Below are positions 13,173 through 25,661 of a DNA stretch of 64,000 nucleotides, in pieces (within the stretch, counting starts at the first letter, position 1; every line of letters begins with the position of its first letter). This DNA is from Garcia nutans. Its lineage: Eukaryota; Streptophyta; Magnoliopsida; Malpighiales; Euphorbiaceae. The position numbers and the translations under genes are program-made. The stretch lies in NCBI GenBank assembly GCA_947685225.1, contig CANTUV010000053.1, positions 3,829,501 to 3,893,500 on the forward strand, written 5' to 3'. The notes beneath the pieces are model-generated. The model was not told where the DNA came from, searched no databases, and was given only the letters and a program-made list of their open reading frames with translations.

Positions 13173-14459
13173 TCAACCATGCTTATAAAATCTTTGAAAA
13201 GCAGCATGTTCACAAGCAACATAGACATTACCAAAATCAGAATCTGTTCCATACATATCTTTAAGTTGCTCAAATCCTAACATCTTAGAACTAAATGTAG
13301 TGATTAAAGCATACCTCCTTGATAATGCAACAACAACAACATTATCTTTACCTTGCTTGTAGTGGATCACATAAGGAAATGTCTTAATGAATTCAACCCA
13401 TTTTGCATGCCTTTTATTTAGTTTCCCTTGCCCTTTCAGGGGCTTAAGTGACTCATGGTCTGTATGGATCACAAATTCTTTTGGAAGAAAGTAATGTTGC
13501 CATACGTCTAGTGCTCTCACTAGGGCATATAACTCCTTGTCATAGGTAGAGTACTTCAATTGAGCTCCATTCAACTTCTCACTGAAATATGCTATGGGAC
13601 ATTTTTCCTACATCAACACAACACCTATACCAATCCCAGAAGCATCACATTCAAGTTCAAAAGTTTTATCAAAGTTAGGTAAACATAAAATAGGAGCAGA
13701 ACACAACCTATCTTTTAAAGTATTAAAAGCCTTTTGTTCATCCGCCCACTTAAAACCAACATCTTTTTTAATTATTTTAGTCAAAGGAGCTGCAATGGAT
13801 AAGAAATCTTTCACAAATCTTCTATAAAAACTAGCTAACCCTTGAAAACTCCTTACCTCAGACATACTCTTAGGCGTAGGCCATTCTTGAATAGCTTTTA
13901 CCTTTTCAGCATCTACCTCAACCCCTTTAGCACTCACAACAAAACCCAAGAAAACAAGTTTATCAATACAAAAAATACACTTCTTTAAATTAGCATACAA
14001 CTTCTCTTTCCTTAGAACCTCTAGAACTAACCTAACATGCATGATATGCTCATCTAGAGACTTGTTGTATATGAGAATGTCATCAAAATACACAACAACA
14101 AATTTTCCTAGGAAATTACACAAAACATGGTTCATTAGCCTCATAAATATGCTAGGTGCATTAGTCAAACCAAAAGGCATAATCATCCATTCATATAAAC
14201 CATATTTTGTATTAAATGTAGTTTTCCACTCATTACTTGGTTTCATCCTAATTTAATGATATCCACTTTTTAAATCTATTTTAGTGAAAATACATGCACC
14301 ATATAACTCATCTAACATGTCATCTAATCTAGGAATGGGATGGCGATACTTTACAATGATTTTGTTGATTGCACGATAATCCACACACATCCTCCATGTT
14401 CCATCTTTCTTGGGTACCAACAACACTGGTACAGCACATGGGCTAAGGCTCTCTCTCAC
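13173..14459 (-). pseudogene. Reverse transcriptase and RNase H of element F
   Basis: Reverse transcriptase fingers and palm are visible: VLLVPKKDGTWRMCVDYRAI, then FTKIDLKSGYH, MPFGLTNAPSIFMRLMN and the catalytic YFDD box at 14079-14090. RNase H follows, with YSTYDKELYALVRAL and IHTDHESLKPL carrying the catalytic acidic residues, and it ends near 13173. The reading frame is cut by a TAA directly after GYH (14247-14249), where the family has Gln, by a break near 13574-13608, and elsewhere. The motifs fit the CRM/chromovirus branch. Confidence 0.88.
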
Positions 14460-14966
14460 ATGCCCTTCTCTAACAATTCATCTACTTGCCTTTGAAGTTC
14501 CTTTGTCTCCTCTAGGTTACTTCTATAGGTTGGTCTATTTGGGATTACTACTCCAGGTATAAAATCAATCTGATGCTCAATACCCCTTAAGGGAGGGAGT
14601 CCATATGGCATCTCTTTAGGAAAGACTTCATTAAATTCCTATAAAAAAGAAATAAAACCACTAGGCAATTTTGGGTTAAGGTCAACCATAATCAATAAAC
14701 TCTCCTTAAACCTTATGGCTATGAGTGATCTTCTTCATATATAAGCACTCTTAAGATCTCTCTCTTTTGCAAAGAAACTCTGCTTCTTTTCACTCTTATT
14801 TTCTCTCCTCTTATTGTTCTCTCTTGCACATCTCTCTTTCTTTACCTCACCCATGCAGTCACTCCCCATTGGGCCACATAATTGTTTATTTTCTCTCTTA
14901 GCCTCATGTCCATCCATTCTTTTAGTTAACTCACTACCCGAATCCCTATTTGAAGTATTCATCATC

Positions 14967-15347
14967 TTAATCTGTTCTTGATACACTTCCTTTGGAGATA
15001 AAGGTGCTAAAGTGAAAAATCTTTCCCTTCAAACTAAAAGAGTACCTATTCTTGTACCCATCATGTGCGACTTTCCTATCAAACTGCCAAGGCCTGGCCA
15101 ATAATAAATGTCCAGCTTGCATGGGTACTACATCACACAACACTTCATCAACATATTTGCCAATAGAAAATGACACCACAACTTGTTTTTTTACCTTTAC
15201 TTCACCACTATCATTCAGCCACTGTAGCCTATATGGTTTAGGGTGTTTTTCACACTTCAACCCTAACTTATCAACTAAGGTTGTACTAGCCACATTTGCA
15301 TAGCTGCCTCCATCTATAATCATGTTGCAAACTTTCCCTCCTACCAA
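14967..15347 (-). pseudogene. Aspartic protease region of element F
   Basis: The segment CNMIIDGGSYANVAS contains the IDGGS form of the retroviral-type aspartic protease active site, followed by the expected PYRLQWLNDSGEV region and GHLLLARPWQFDRK. The protease would cut the Gag-Pol polyprotein. A linker region (14735-14986) rich in Lys, Glu and Arg follows. Stops on both sides break the frame. Confidence 0.75.
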
Positions 15348-15398
15348 ACACCTAGTGTGAAAGATGTTTTCTCTTTGTTCTATGCTCTCTTTCTTAAC

Positions 15399-16649
15399 CT
15401 AAACATTAAGTGCATGCCTAACTACCAAAGATTTACCACAAACAGCATACTCAACCTCAACATCACTACAATCCTCCAAACTAGGCATAGAATCACAGTC
15501 AGATTCAGATTCAGATTCAGATTCAATTTCTCCATTGTCCCTCATAAGCATAGTCTTTTTATTGGGACATTGTGAAGCAATATATCCATTACCCAAACAT
15601 TTAAAACACTTAATATTTCTTTGCCTGTTAGAAGAATTAGGAAAATCAGTAGTACCTTTATTTGTGGAAGAGGCTCCTTTGCTCTATTCAAAGCTTGCAC
15701 ATTTCACCTTGGAACTTAAGTCTTTATCCTTAGACCCCTCATCTTTAGTCTTCTCATCTTTCTTTGGCCACCTTAAGGTCCATGTTAGGTTGTAATTGGA
15801 GGAACTCCTTGCTGCCCCCTTTTGCTTGAGTTGTCTCTCCACCTTCATGGCCATGTTCACCATCTCCTCAAGCTCTATATAGTGATGTAGCTCTACCATA
15901 TTTGTAATATCTCTGTTTAGACCTCCCAAGAATCTAGCTATGGCAGCTTCTCTATCCTCTTCAATATTTACTCGAATCATTGCCATCTCTATCTCTTTGT
16001 GATAATCTTCTACTGACATAGACCCTTGAGCGAGTCTATGTAATTTTTAATGTAGCTCACGATAGTAGTAGGATGGCACAAATATCCTCCTCATGACAGC
16101 CTTCATTTCTGCCCATGTCTCAATAGGCCTCTCTCCATTTCTTCTTCTTGTAAGTTTCAGTATCGATGCATAATCTGTAAACTCAACTGCTGCTAACTTC
16201 ACCTTCTTTCCCTATGAGTAGTTATGACAATCAAATATAAGCTCCACCTTCCTTTCCCACTCTAGGTATGTTTAAACATCATTCCTTCCTATAAATGTTG
16301 GAATCTTCATCTTTATGGAATTGATGTTGCTATCGCTCCTTCCTGGCCTCCTATCTCCTCCTGACCTTCTATCTCTTCTAGGCCTAACCCTTGAAGATTG
16401 GTTGTCATCTTCATCTTCATCAGGTTCATCATGGGACTCTATATCTTCTTCATCATAAGTTTGTTGCCTAGTGTCCCTCCACCTTGTTGATGTAGCTCCT
16501 AATTGTTGGGATTGCTTAACCACCTCAACTTCATCCCTCAAATTCATAACATCTAAACTAAACTTCTCAAATTGGTTTTGCATAGCCTTCAACACAAAAA
16601 CTACATCTTTCATGCTCATTTCACTACCCTTGCCTGCCTCCTTAGACAT
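15399..16649 (-). pseudogene. gag of element F
   Basis: The start codon at 16649 begins MSKEAGKGSEM, a coiled-coil-like N-terminus, followed by an acidic and Arg-rich stretch. The capsid part holds EEDREAAIARFLGGLNRDI (near 15940). A zinc knuckle is at about 15570-15620: CFKCLGNGYIASQC, where the usual His of CX2CX4HX4C is Tyr, consistent with a C-to-T change. A short Glu/Ser repeat (ESESESE) follows. Several stops and frameshifts separate the open pieces (16649-16272, 16019-15684, 15596-15399). Gag would form the virus-like particle; this copy is dead. Confidence 0.8.
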
Positions 16650-17094
16650 TATGTAAAACTACAAGAAAATTTTACATAAAGAAAAAAAAATTTTCACACT
16701 CTCCCTCACGTGTTTACACTCAATAATATATCACTCCACTCGTGTTTCACTCAAATCAGGCTTTTACCCTCTTATTTGCTCACACTCTCTTACTTTTTCC
16801 CTCTCTTGTTCCCTTCTTAAAGTTGCACTTCAGAATTTTAAAACAACTAATCAGGTTAGTCACAAGTAGCAATCTATAAAAATTTCAATGAAAAGCCTAA
16901 AAATAAATGAAAAACCACACAAGTTCTAGATGCAATTTGATAATCGTTGTAATTAAAAAAAAAAAAGAGAACACATAGATGAAGAATTATATGTTTGTGA
17001 ATGCAAGTCCTAAGAGTAACCAAAGTGCAAAAGTCACCCTTATATGCATGGCAGAAGCAAAAGAAATTGAAAACAAGGAAATTAAACTATATGC
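16650..17094 (-). other. Leader region of element F
   Basis: About 445 bp separate the gag start from the recognisable LTR fragment. It is A/T-rich, with an (A)n run near 16952 and CT-rich patches. No intact tRNA-type primer-binding site was found, so part of the 5' LTR and the primer site appear to have been lost or replaced. Confidence 0.45.
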
Positions 17095-17283
17095 TTAGCG
17101 TTGAAGGCCTGTCCACCAAACCTTTCTTCCATGAATCACCTTACAAAGCCTAAGAAGGTAGATTTGAGCTTCTTGGCCTACAATCTTTTAATTAGCCTAC
17201 TTGGTAAAATGAGCTCCATGCCATGTTGGCCTCCTATGCTTACTCTGCTAGCCTTACTCATACTGTCATCTTTGTTCGCATTA
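17095..17283 (-). repeat. 5' LTR fragment of element F
   Basis: This matches 11855-12042 closely, including the GGCCTGTCCACCAAACC and ACTTGGTAAAATGAGCTCCATG segments. Only the opening ~190 bp of the LTR survive. Its outer end reads TA where TG is expected (minus strand). Confidence 0.75.
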
Positions 17284-18784
17284 ACTATGTATATCCACCC
17301 TCTGGCTAGCCATTCAATCCTATCTAGGTCTAATATCTGTATGGTTTGGGCAATTGATCACTCTTTCATTTCCAATTCAATATTTAATTGCACAACACTT
17401 TAAATAAGTATTACTTTAATCCATTTTCATTTTTTCCAAGATTATTAGGTTTCTTTACAAACTAACTCATAGACATTTCTAAAATTCTAACTTTCAAATT
17501 AATAACTTTTGCATATTTTTGAGAAAAACTTATGTTATAAATGTTATTTAAAAAATGAAATTTCATTAAGACATGTGAAATGAAGAGTTTATTGAAAGAG
17601 AAGAAAATGAGGGGTTACAGAGTGGACACGGGCATGCCTAGGAAATCCATAAGCATGTGTATACCAAAATGTTATTGGAAGTAAAATTATAGTAGCTGAA
17701 AAATTAACATGGCCATGTGGATGAAAAACACACGCCTATGTGTTTTCCCAGCATCTAGTGAACTCTAGAAATTCACTTTCTAGTGAGTCAAAGTTATTCC
17801 AACTTACATTTTAACCCAAAACAACATAAACACATTTAATAGACATAGTAAAAATGAACCCAAAACCAAACTTTTCACAAAGAACGAATGCCTATCTACC
17901 ACTTTACTCAACCCTCAATTAATCAAATCATTAGCAATTAACTAGTTAGTAAAACTCTACAACCATCACTTTTAACTAAAAACAATGTCATCACACTCAA
18001 TTCTTACAAGATTGAAATAAACCCAACTTCTCAAACAAAGGCTTCTTCAACTAACTTAAGCAAATAACTCAACTAAAATTATTCAATTAACTTATTCAAT
18101 CATTAAAATTCAAACCAAAATAATATTTACAAATTATAGTACACAAACACATACCTCTTTAAAGAATTCCTCTCTCTTTCTTTTCTCTCTTTCCTTTTGA
18201 CTATTTAATGATAACCTTGCTTACTCTAGTGAATTCTTCCAAGAACTTGCAACTAAATGTGGATTCCTTTTGATTCTTACTCAAATTGATGAAAGAAAGG
18301 AGAAGAAGAATGAAGTTTGGTTTTGGGTAAAGAAAGTGGCGTGGATGAAGATGATGGAAAATAGGAGAACCATCTAGTTTCTCTTTATATACTATCTTGG
18401 ACTTGATTGAGTAAGGGCATACCCACTATAACTATGGTGTACCCTCACTCTTAATTCTTAATTCTAATCCAATTTTAGTTATCTAAAACTGTAAAAATAG
18501 TTTCTTTAATTAATTTAAAGCCCTATTATCTATATTTCACACATTAGTTCAATAAAATTTAACTCTAGAATCATAAGGCCATTTTCATAAATATTTATCA
18601 CTTTAGGATTCTATTTATAAATCACCGATTTCATCCATACTTGACTCAAATTTTAACTTCTTAAACTTAACTCATCCTAATTTCTCTCGTATTTTAAATA
18701 TCCAAGTCACTTTCATCACTATACATAATCCAATATCAATATATATATATTAGAAAATCACTGTTTAAAATTTCAAACATTACA
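17284..18784 (-). mobile_element. 3' LTR of an older minus-strand gypsy element (element D)
   Basis: On the minus strand it begins TGTAATGTTTG and is preceded by GGGAGAAT, matching the layout of element B (polypurine tract, then TGTAAT). It contains degraded ACACGGGCATG and ACATGGCCATGTGG motifs (17625-17740) like the other Tekay-like LTRs. The left end is lost at element F. D's polypurine tract is split by element B and resumes at 52800. No gene is present in this stretch. Confidence 0.7.
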
Positions 18785-19050
18785 ATTCTCCCTGTAATAT
18801 CCCAAACTATACCGTAAAATTTTGGAGTGTTAATTGTTGTATTGGATTAAATAATTTAAAGTGTATATGTTATGTATATGGAGATAAAAACAATATATAC
18901 AAGATTATGTCTTTTTGGTCAAAAGATATTTTGATTAATTAAATGGATTTGTTTATTGTTAGTGGAAGATGATGTTAGTGGGTGATTATTATATTGTTTT
19001 ATTGCTTGGTGGAGAGTGTTTTGAGGAGAGAGTAGTTGTTAAGTGGTTGA

Positions 19051-19090
<40 letters not shown>

Positions 19091-19630
19091 TTCTTTCATC
19101 TTCATCTTCTTCTTTTCTTCTCTTTGGCCAGCCACCCTTAGCAACCAAAGGAAAAGAGATTTTGTTGCTTCCAAGCTCAAAAGATGGAAGGATTTCAAGA
19201 GATCAAGTTGGGGTTTTAAGGATTTTCTTCACTTTTGGTAAGTTTCCAACTTGTTTCTTGGTTTTCTTTTGAGTTTGTGTTCTTAGGTTTGTAGGATAGT
19301 TGTTGTAGATGTGTTTATGGTTATTTGGTGTGTTTAAAGTTAACTTTGATTTTTGGGTTTAGATTGAAGAGAAAAAGGGTTGAGTTTGGTGAAAGAAGCA
19401 AGTGCGTGGATTGTGTGATTTTTGAGTTGTGAATATGGTGGTGTTTCTGTTTGATGTTTGTAATTGAGTTGTTTTAAGGTTTACTCAAGTATTATATGGG
19501 TTGTTGATGGTTTTGGTTGAGTTTGTGTGTTGTTGATATGGCTATTGGAAGATGATTATGGGTTGTGGCTTTGTTCGTGTCGATTTCAGGGTTTTTGGCC
19601 TGACACACCCAGGAACACGGCCATGTCTTT

Positions 19631-21924
19631 TGTAACACCCCCACATCCATTACATGCACACTACAATACCACAATGTAGCATACATGCAATAAACATAAG
19701 GATGCTACGGATTTTCTTAACATTCAAAACATTTTATATACTACCATAATCTTTATCATTATATATTATAGAAAATAAGTCATTAAATTGTAGTATAAAA
19801 TAAATTCAATATATACATACATTTAATTATTACACAGCGGAAGTTATAAAATTATTTACATATATGAAAACATTTAAATCTGTATTTACAAATATACATA
19901 TATTTACATTGTAAACAATATTTTACAAAACATAAAGAAGTTATACTTGATTGGCAAGTCTCTCTGATCTTTAAGTCCAAAATCAACACCTCAATGTCTA
20001 CTCTCACTAGGTTTCGAAGATCTCTCGGGTTCAACTCTATCACCTGCGCGATTAACACTATCGCGCTAAGCCAACGGCTTAGTAAAACAAATCATGCTAA
20101 TGTTATGCTTTAATGCAATGCAATGTTTCATATATGTATTAACAAATCAACATCAATGATACACACTCAATCAATAAAGATCATATTCAACAGACAATAT
20201 TCCGTGAATAGTCCGTTTCATCATTTAAGTAATATTAACATTTCATTACATTAGAACATCATTTATGATATACATAAAACCTAGACACCTATGGGCCCAT
20301 CAAGTATTTAATATGATATTCAGAATTCAGAGTTACTGCTTTAGTTCATAAACACAATTATCAAGCCCGTAGGCAACAAATACATATATATCTCTATCCA
20401 TGGATAGCGTAACAGACCCAGTCTCTTGGATCATCAACTCATCTAACTCGAGGAGATCCTCAACCCGGCAAGACTGTTACAAATCAAATATCTCATAATA
20501 TCAATTATCATTGTGTAACAGACCCAGTCTCTTAGACCTCAATTCAATTCAATTTGAAGAGATCCTCAACATATCCATCACATTATACATATAGCATTAT
20601 TGATATAAACATAACAAAACACATTACTCATCACATAAGTCACAATACATGAAATATCACATAGTATCATATACATTACCATTATCATCATATATATGAT
20701 CAATCTCAACTTCATATGCATCATCAATGCAATGTCACATGTATGCATCAACACAAGATTTGTACTTACCTCAATCACAAGTCACACAACTCTAAACACC
20801 TTCCTTCTTGCAAAGTTCTTCACTTCACAAATTAGGGCAAAACACCTTCTATCAAACCCTAATCCAAAGAATGATACAATCCATCAATTCCAATACCATT
20901 TAATCACTTAATAACTTCATCTTAAACCTTAAATCACAAAATTACACTTCAACATCATTCATTATAGACCACGGTCGTGGCCACCATAACCACCACGGGC
21001 ATGGGGTACAAAACAATTCTGCCACTCAAGCTTCCATCCTCCACGGCCATGGCACCAAAAGCCTACCAATGGCCACGGCCATGGCCAATCAAGGCCACGG
21101 GCGTGGCATCCAGAAGGCTACTGCCCTCGGCCAAAATCCCATTTCCAAGTCCAAAATTCCAACAAACACCAACCACAAGAAGATCTTTGAAAATAATGAA
21201 GCAAACACAAGGAAAACATCATGTAACACTTCAAAACCCTAAAACAATATCAACTCCAACACTTCCAACAACAACACCTCTTAAACTTCTTCACTTAAAA
21301 TCAAAAACAACATTTAAAAACTCATTACAAACACATTTAATCATCATCTCAACAAACCAAAAATTCATTTCCAACTCCACTTCAAAAGAACAAAAGAAAA
21401 TCAAGAGAAAGGACTTACCAAAGTTGATGAATTTCACAAATCTTCCACTTAATTCCTTGAATCTCCTTTCAAATTGAGTTTAGAACTTCAAACCCTCTCT
21501 AGCTCTTTCTCTTCTTCAATGGCCGGCACACACATGAGAAAAGACAAGAAAATAAACTCAAGTCAACCACTTCTTCTTCTTTTAATCTCCACCATGCAAT
21601 TCCTACAAGGAAAATTACCAAAACACCCTTAACCATTTGTTCTAACTTTTGTCCCTTGCATGCCCATATATGTAATTTCACATATCCCATAAAAATATCT
21701 CTCTTCCATTGACCTTGCATTTGACCAACTTATATGTTATATATATTAACATATAAACAACATATACACTTTTCTCTAAACCCTATTTTCTTTCCCAAAA
21801 CACATATACATAACCATTCTCTTCTCAAATTCTTTTCTTCTCACATAACATATACATTCAATCCAATTTAAAACAACAACAACAACATAGTCAAAACTTC
21901 TAGGGCATACATGAGGATATTACA
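19631..21924 (-). mobile_element. Solo LTR G in the 5' LTR of element B
   Basis: On the plus strand it opens TGTAACACCCCC and ends GAGGATATTACA. A perfect duplication TCTTT flanks it (19626-19630 and 21925-21929), and the 3' LTR of B is continuous at the same point. It is 2294 bp long with no internal domain, and is related to K, L and I (GGTTTCGAAGATCTCTCGGG and CACCTGCGCGATTAACAC segments). Palindromic CCACGG(T/C)CGTGG motifs cluster at 20968-21110. The open frame near 20977-21477 is a by-product of that CG-rich patch and is not a gene. Confidence 0.93.
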
Positions 21925-22164
21925 TCTTTGGGCGTGTTGTTGGTTCTATTTTCTGGGTTGGTGACACAAGCAGTGACACGCCCATGTCACTGAGCATGTC
22001 ACAGCTTCTGTGTTGTAGTAGCATTGACACGGCCAATGACACGCCCATGTCACTGAGTGTGTCATAGCTACTGTGTTGATGGTTGATTGACACGCCCATG
22101 TCACTGAGCGTGTCATAGCTTCTGTGTTGGAGAAGGATTGACATGGCCAGTGAACGCCCATGTC

Positions 22165-23118
22165 TGACGCGGACACTTAGCAACGATGGCAACAAACCCA
22201 ACGTATAACAATGGTAGAGAACTCCTTGAAACTTGATAATCACCTCCTAAGGAACCCAACGCCTATAAAGAGACGCGAACTCACTATGATTGAAGGATTT
22301 AGTTGGTAAGAAGAAGGAAAATGCCATAACTCTCTTTGATAAGTAAACCTAATTCTTGATGCAAAGAAAGAATTAAAGAATCCACTCTAATCTCTCTCAC
22401 ACGAAAATTCACAAGAGGAACTTGTAGAAGAATTCAAAAATTTTTAATAATAATATGTCAAAAAGTCCCCTTACAAGAAAAATAAGGCCTTATTTATACT
22501 AAAAGGCACACATAAATCTGAAACCCTAATTCTAATGGGAAAAGGAAAGCTACAAAGTCAAAATCCTAACCCATTAAGGAAAATATAAAGTATGGAAACA
22601 AAATCCTAATCCACTAAGGAAAATATAAAGTATGGAAACAAAATCCTAATCCACTAAGGAAAATATAAAGTATGGAAATAAAATCCTAATCCACTAAGGA
22701 AAATATAAAGTATGGAAACAAAATCCTAATCCACTAAGGAAAATATAAAGTATGGAAACAACCAAACTAAATCCCTTCAACATAAGAACATGCCCCACAC
22801 TATTTGGGCTGTCCATGGGCCTTAAATTAATTCTCAATGCTTTATATGAACCCCCATGGACCTTTCTTGCACGTTGGACCTTTCTCGTTGGACCTCTTTA
22901 GCTAGCCTTTAGCTTCCACACTAAGCATCATAATCAGCTTTGGTGTGCCTTCTTCAAGCTCTATTGTGCACTTTTCCATTGCCATTTTAGTCACTTCCTT
23001 TGAAATTTGATCTTGAATATGCAATCCCATAGCTGCTCCAAACTTCTTAGCTCTGCTCCTAGTCAATGGCCCATTTGGTAGCACCAATGGATCCTTACCT
23101 CGTGGATGGTTCGTATCA
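22165..23118 (-). mobile_element. CRM-type solo LTR (H) in the 5' LTR of element B
   Basis: On the minus strand it opens TGATACGAACCATCC and closes GTGTCCGCGTCA. A perfect duplication ATGTC flanks it (22160-22164 and 23119-23123). At 954 bp it includes an open frame at its start (minus strand) whose product reads PNGPLTRSRAKKFGAAMG, the end of a CRM-type integrase polyprotein that normally runs into the 3' LTR. It is a solo LTR with no internal domain, and a relative of the LTRs of element F. Confidence 0.9.
22558..22762 (+). repeat. 40-bp tandem repeat in solo LTR H, five copies
   Basis: A 40-bp unit beginning AAAATCCTAATCCACTAAGG and ending GTATGGAAAC is repeated about five times with only a few base differences, so the amplification seems recent. 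Confidence 0.93.
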
Positions 23119-23585
23119 ATGTCACTGAGCATGTCAAAGCTTCTGTGTTGTGGGTTTAGGGAGCGTGTCAAGTGTAGAGTTTGCTTTAGATAGTTCTCTT
23201 CCTTATTTTCTTATGTGTATCTCTAAGTGAGTGTGTATGATCACCTTTGGATTAGGTTTTGAAGAAAGTTGAGCTACCTTAATTCAAGTGTTGAGAGTTA
23301 TCTTGGAAGAGGAGTTGATAGAGTGTTGTTGTTGCTCTTAGAGGTAAGTACAAACTTTGAATGATTGCATACATTTATATGACATTGGGACTTAACACAT
23401 TTATTTGAGAAATGTGTTAAGTTACTTGATATATTATTGATGAATGAGTTATATGTTATGATATGCATAATGTGAATTATGTTGATGTAACAATGCAATT
23501 GAGTAATGTATTGTATATGAAAAGAAATGTAGAAAAATGTGATATGAGATGTGAAAACATAATGTAACCAATCGATATTGTGATG

Positions 23586-25647
23586 TGGTGCGTCAAGCTA
23601 TGCTGTTGCAATTACCGCAAGTGCACGGGTCGCCCAAGTAATAGAGTAGTGAGTGAGTTATCATTCCACTGAGGACAAGGTCAAGTACTAGTACAAATCT
23701 TAACTGTTCTTTAGAAAATTAATAGTTTTTGTGATGTTTTAAAACTAAAGACAATTAACTTAAATAAATGAAAGCAAAGAAAAATTGAGTGTTGTGTAAA
23801 AATGATTGATGGTAATGATACTATCCAGATATTGAATCCCCCTAGCCATAAGTATATTTATGAACATCAATTCAATTAAATCACACAATAGAGTTGAGTT
23901 GGCATTCCTCTAACTTAGACTAAAACCTCTCTTGAGTGAATTAATCCCTAATCACTAAGTAGAGTGCCAAAATCTCTTCTCAAACACAATTAAATAGATC
24001 TTGCATTAAGGACAAGGAACTATAAACCAAAGGATCTTGTAAGTCTATCTCTAGTACTCCAATCAATCCTCAACCTTATGAGTATTCAATTCATATCAAG
24101 CTTTCTCAAGTCAATAATATGAAAATTGCAACCAATCAATAAGTATGCTATCATCAATTGGCAATAATCATTAAGCATCATAAGAATAAAACAACTCCAT
24201 CAATTAAAATTATTCAATCATACAAATAACCTAGGGTTCATCAATATCTAGATAGAGAATGAATCAGTTCATGTTCAATACTCTTAATACAACAACAAAA
24301 ATAACAACATTAAAATGAATTAAAGGAGAAAATAGAAAAACCCCTTTCAATGTAGCTTCTTCAATCTCCAGGAGCTGCCAATGGAAGATGAAGATGGTGG
24401 AGAGGATAGAAATGGAGGATGAAGATGAAGAGTCAAGGAAAGTGTCACTCCCTCCTTGCCCAAACCGTGTATACCCAAGCCTCCTCCTTTCCAAGTCTGT
24501 GTTCTCTCCCAAAAACTCTCTTTCTGCTCTCCAAAAACGTTCCCCTTCTTCTTCCTCTTCTTCTCTTTTTAAATCATTCAAAGCTCCAACACATGCTTCC
24601 AACTCACAACCCATACCTTCAAACTCACACCACTCTCCCTTGTTCCCCACATTCTCTTTGTTTAATATTACTTTTGGTAAAAATAATACCCTTGTTCCCT
24701 ACTTTGTCCACACCTCGTGCAAGAGAATTCAACATTTAATAGGTGACATGGCCAAGCCATGAGTGGCTTGGCCATGTCTCTCATCTTTCTTTGGGACACG
24801 GCCAAGCTAGTTGGCAGTGTCTCTTGCTGCTCCTTTTCTTTCTTTTTCTTTTCTTTGGTCCCAAGTCGAGCAGACATGGTCAAGCTTCAAGAGACATGGC
24901 CATGTCACGTGACATGGCTAGTGGCTTGGCCATGTCTCTTGTCAGTGTCGCATTCTGCCTTCTTTCTTTTCTTTGTTCTTTGGATTTTGCTCTTGGCTTG
25001 GCCGTGTCTCTTGCCAGTGTCAGTCACTGCTTCACTTTCTTTGAGAGACACGGCCAAGATAAGGGTGACTTGGCCATGTCTACCAATTTTTCCTTGGACA
25101 CGGCCAAGCTTCAAGCGACATGGCCAAGTTTCAAGCGATATGGCCATGTCATGGCCATGTCATGTGAGTATGTCAATATTGCTTCTATTTTAGGATGGAA
25201 TACGGCCAAGACAATGAGACATGGCCAAGCTTCAAGTGACATGGCCAAGACGATCAAACATTGGCAAAGACATGGCCAAGACAAGCAGACATGGCCAAGC
25301 TTCAAGCGACATGGCCATGTCGCGTGAGTGTGTCAAGTACTGCCTATTTTCTTTTCTTTCTTGGTTCTGTTCCTTGGGTGAGACACGGCCAGTGGCTTGG
25401 CTGTGTCTCTTGGGTGTGTCAGCTACTATCTTGGAATTCTTTTGAGGGACATGGCCAAGCTTGCTTTGGCTTGGCCATGTCTTGCTTGATTCATGCTCTT
25501 TCTTCATTGTTTTGATCATCTAAGGGAGTTTTTGCACTTTAACCTAAAACAAACACTTAAAACAAACTTTAAACAAAAATCAAATGAAAAATTAACTAAA
25601 AACACATAGAAATCATACTAAAAACAAGTATAAAAATGCTCTTATCA
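23586..25647 (-). repeat. 3' LTR of element C
   Basis: A 2062-bp LTR, highly similar to the 5' LTR halves at 28489-29801 and 32812-33480. It includes a 400-bp segment with a misleading open frame on each strand (near 24264-24762) that is equally present in the other LTR, and a dense array of ATGGCC motifs. No host gene was found. Confidence 0.92.
24748..25480. repeat. Dense ACATGGCCAAG / CTTGGCCATGT array in the element C LTR
   Basis: Dozens of copies of GACATGGCCAAG, CTTGGCCATGTC and the palindromic ACATGGCCATGTC recur every 10-40 bp, giving both direct and inverted repeats. The matching part of the other LTR (29628-29801 plus 32812-33320) carries the same array with several units missing. 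Long open frames on both strands here come from the repeat. Confidence 0.9.
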
Positions 25648-25661
25648 AATACCCCACACTT
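25648..25661 (-). promoter_or_regulatory. Polypurine tract of element C
   Basis: On the minus strand AAGTGTGGGGTATT precedes the LTR's opening TG, following a GGGGACAAGCCAGAAAT segment that is typical upstream of this tract in plant elements. Confidence 0.75.

Larger units (their letters stand above)
11536..17283 (-). mobile_element. Decayed CRM-like Ty3/gypsy retrotransposon (element F)
   Basis: Reading right to left are an LTR fragment (17095-17283), an untranslated region, gag, protease, reverse transcriptase, RNase H, integrase, a polypurine tract and a 3' LTR (11536-12042). The reading frame of the integrase tail runs on into the 3' LTR, a known trait of the CRM clade of chromoviruses. 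The same LTR-coding segment recurs in the 5' LTR fragment and, more distantly, in the solo LTR at 22165-23118. Many stops and frameshifts make the copy inactive. No clear target duplication was found, because the outer part of the 5' LTR seems lost. Confidence 0.8.

Noticed and set aside
20977..21477. 166-codon open frame
   Set aside because: Lies in solo LTR G between palindromic CG motifs; no domain, composition Thr/Pro/Lys, no conservation in sister LTRs seen.
24264..24762. Overlapping 106-128 codon frames on both strands
   Set aside because: Part of the element C LTR, present in both LTR copies (also 29149-29647); no domain.
24743..25519. 194-codon frame with repeated RHGQ / TWPS units
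   Set aside because: Generated by the ACATGGCCAAG array; similar frames appear on the opposite strand.
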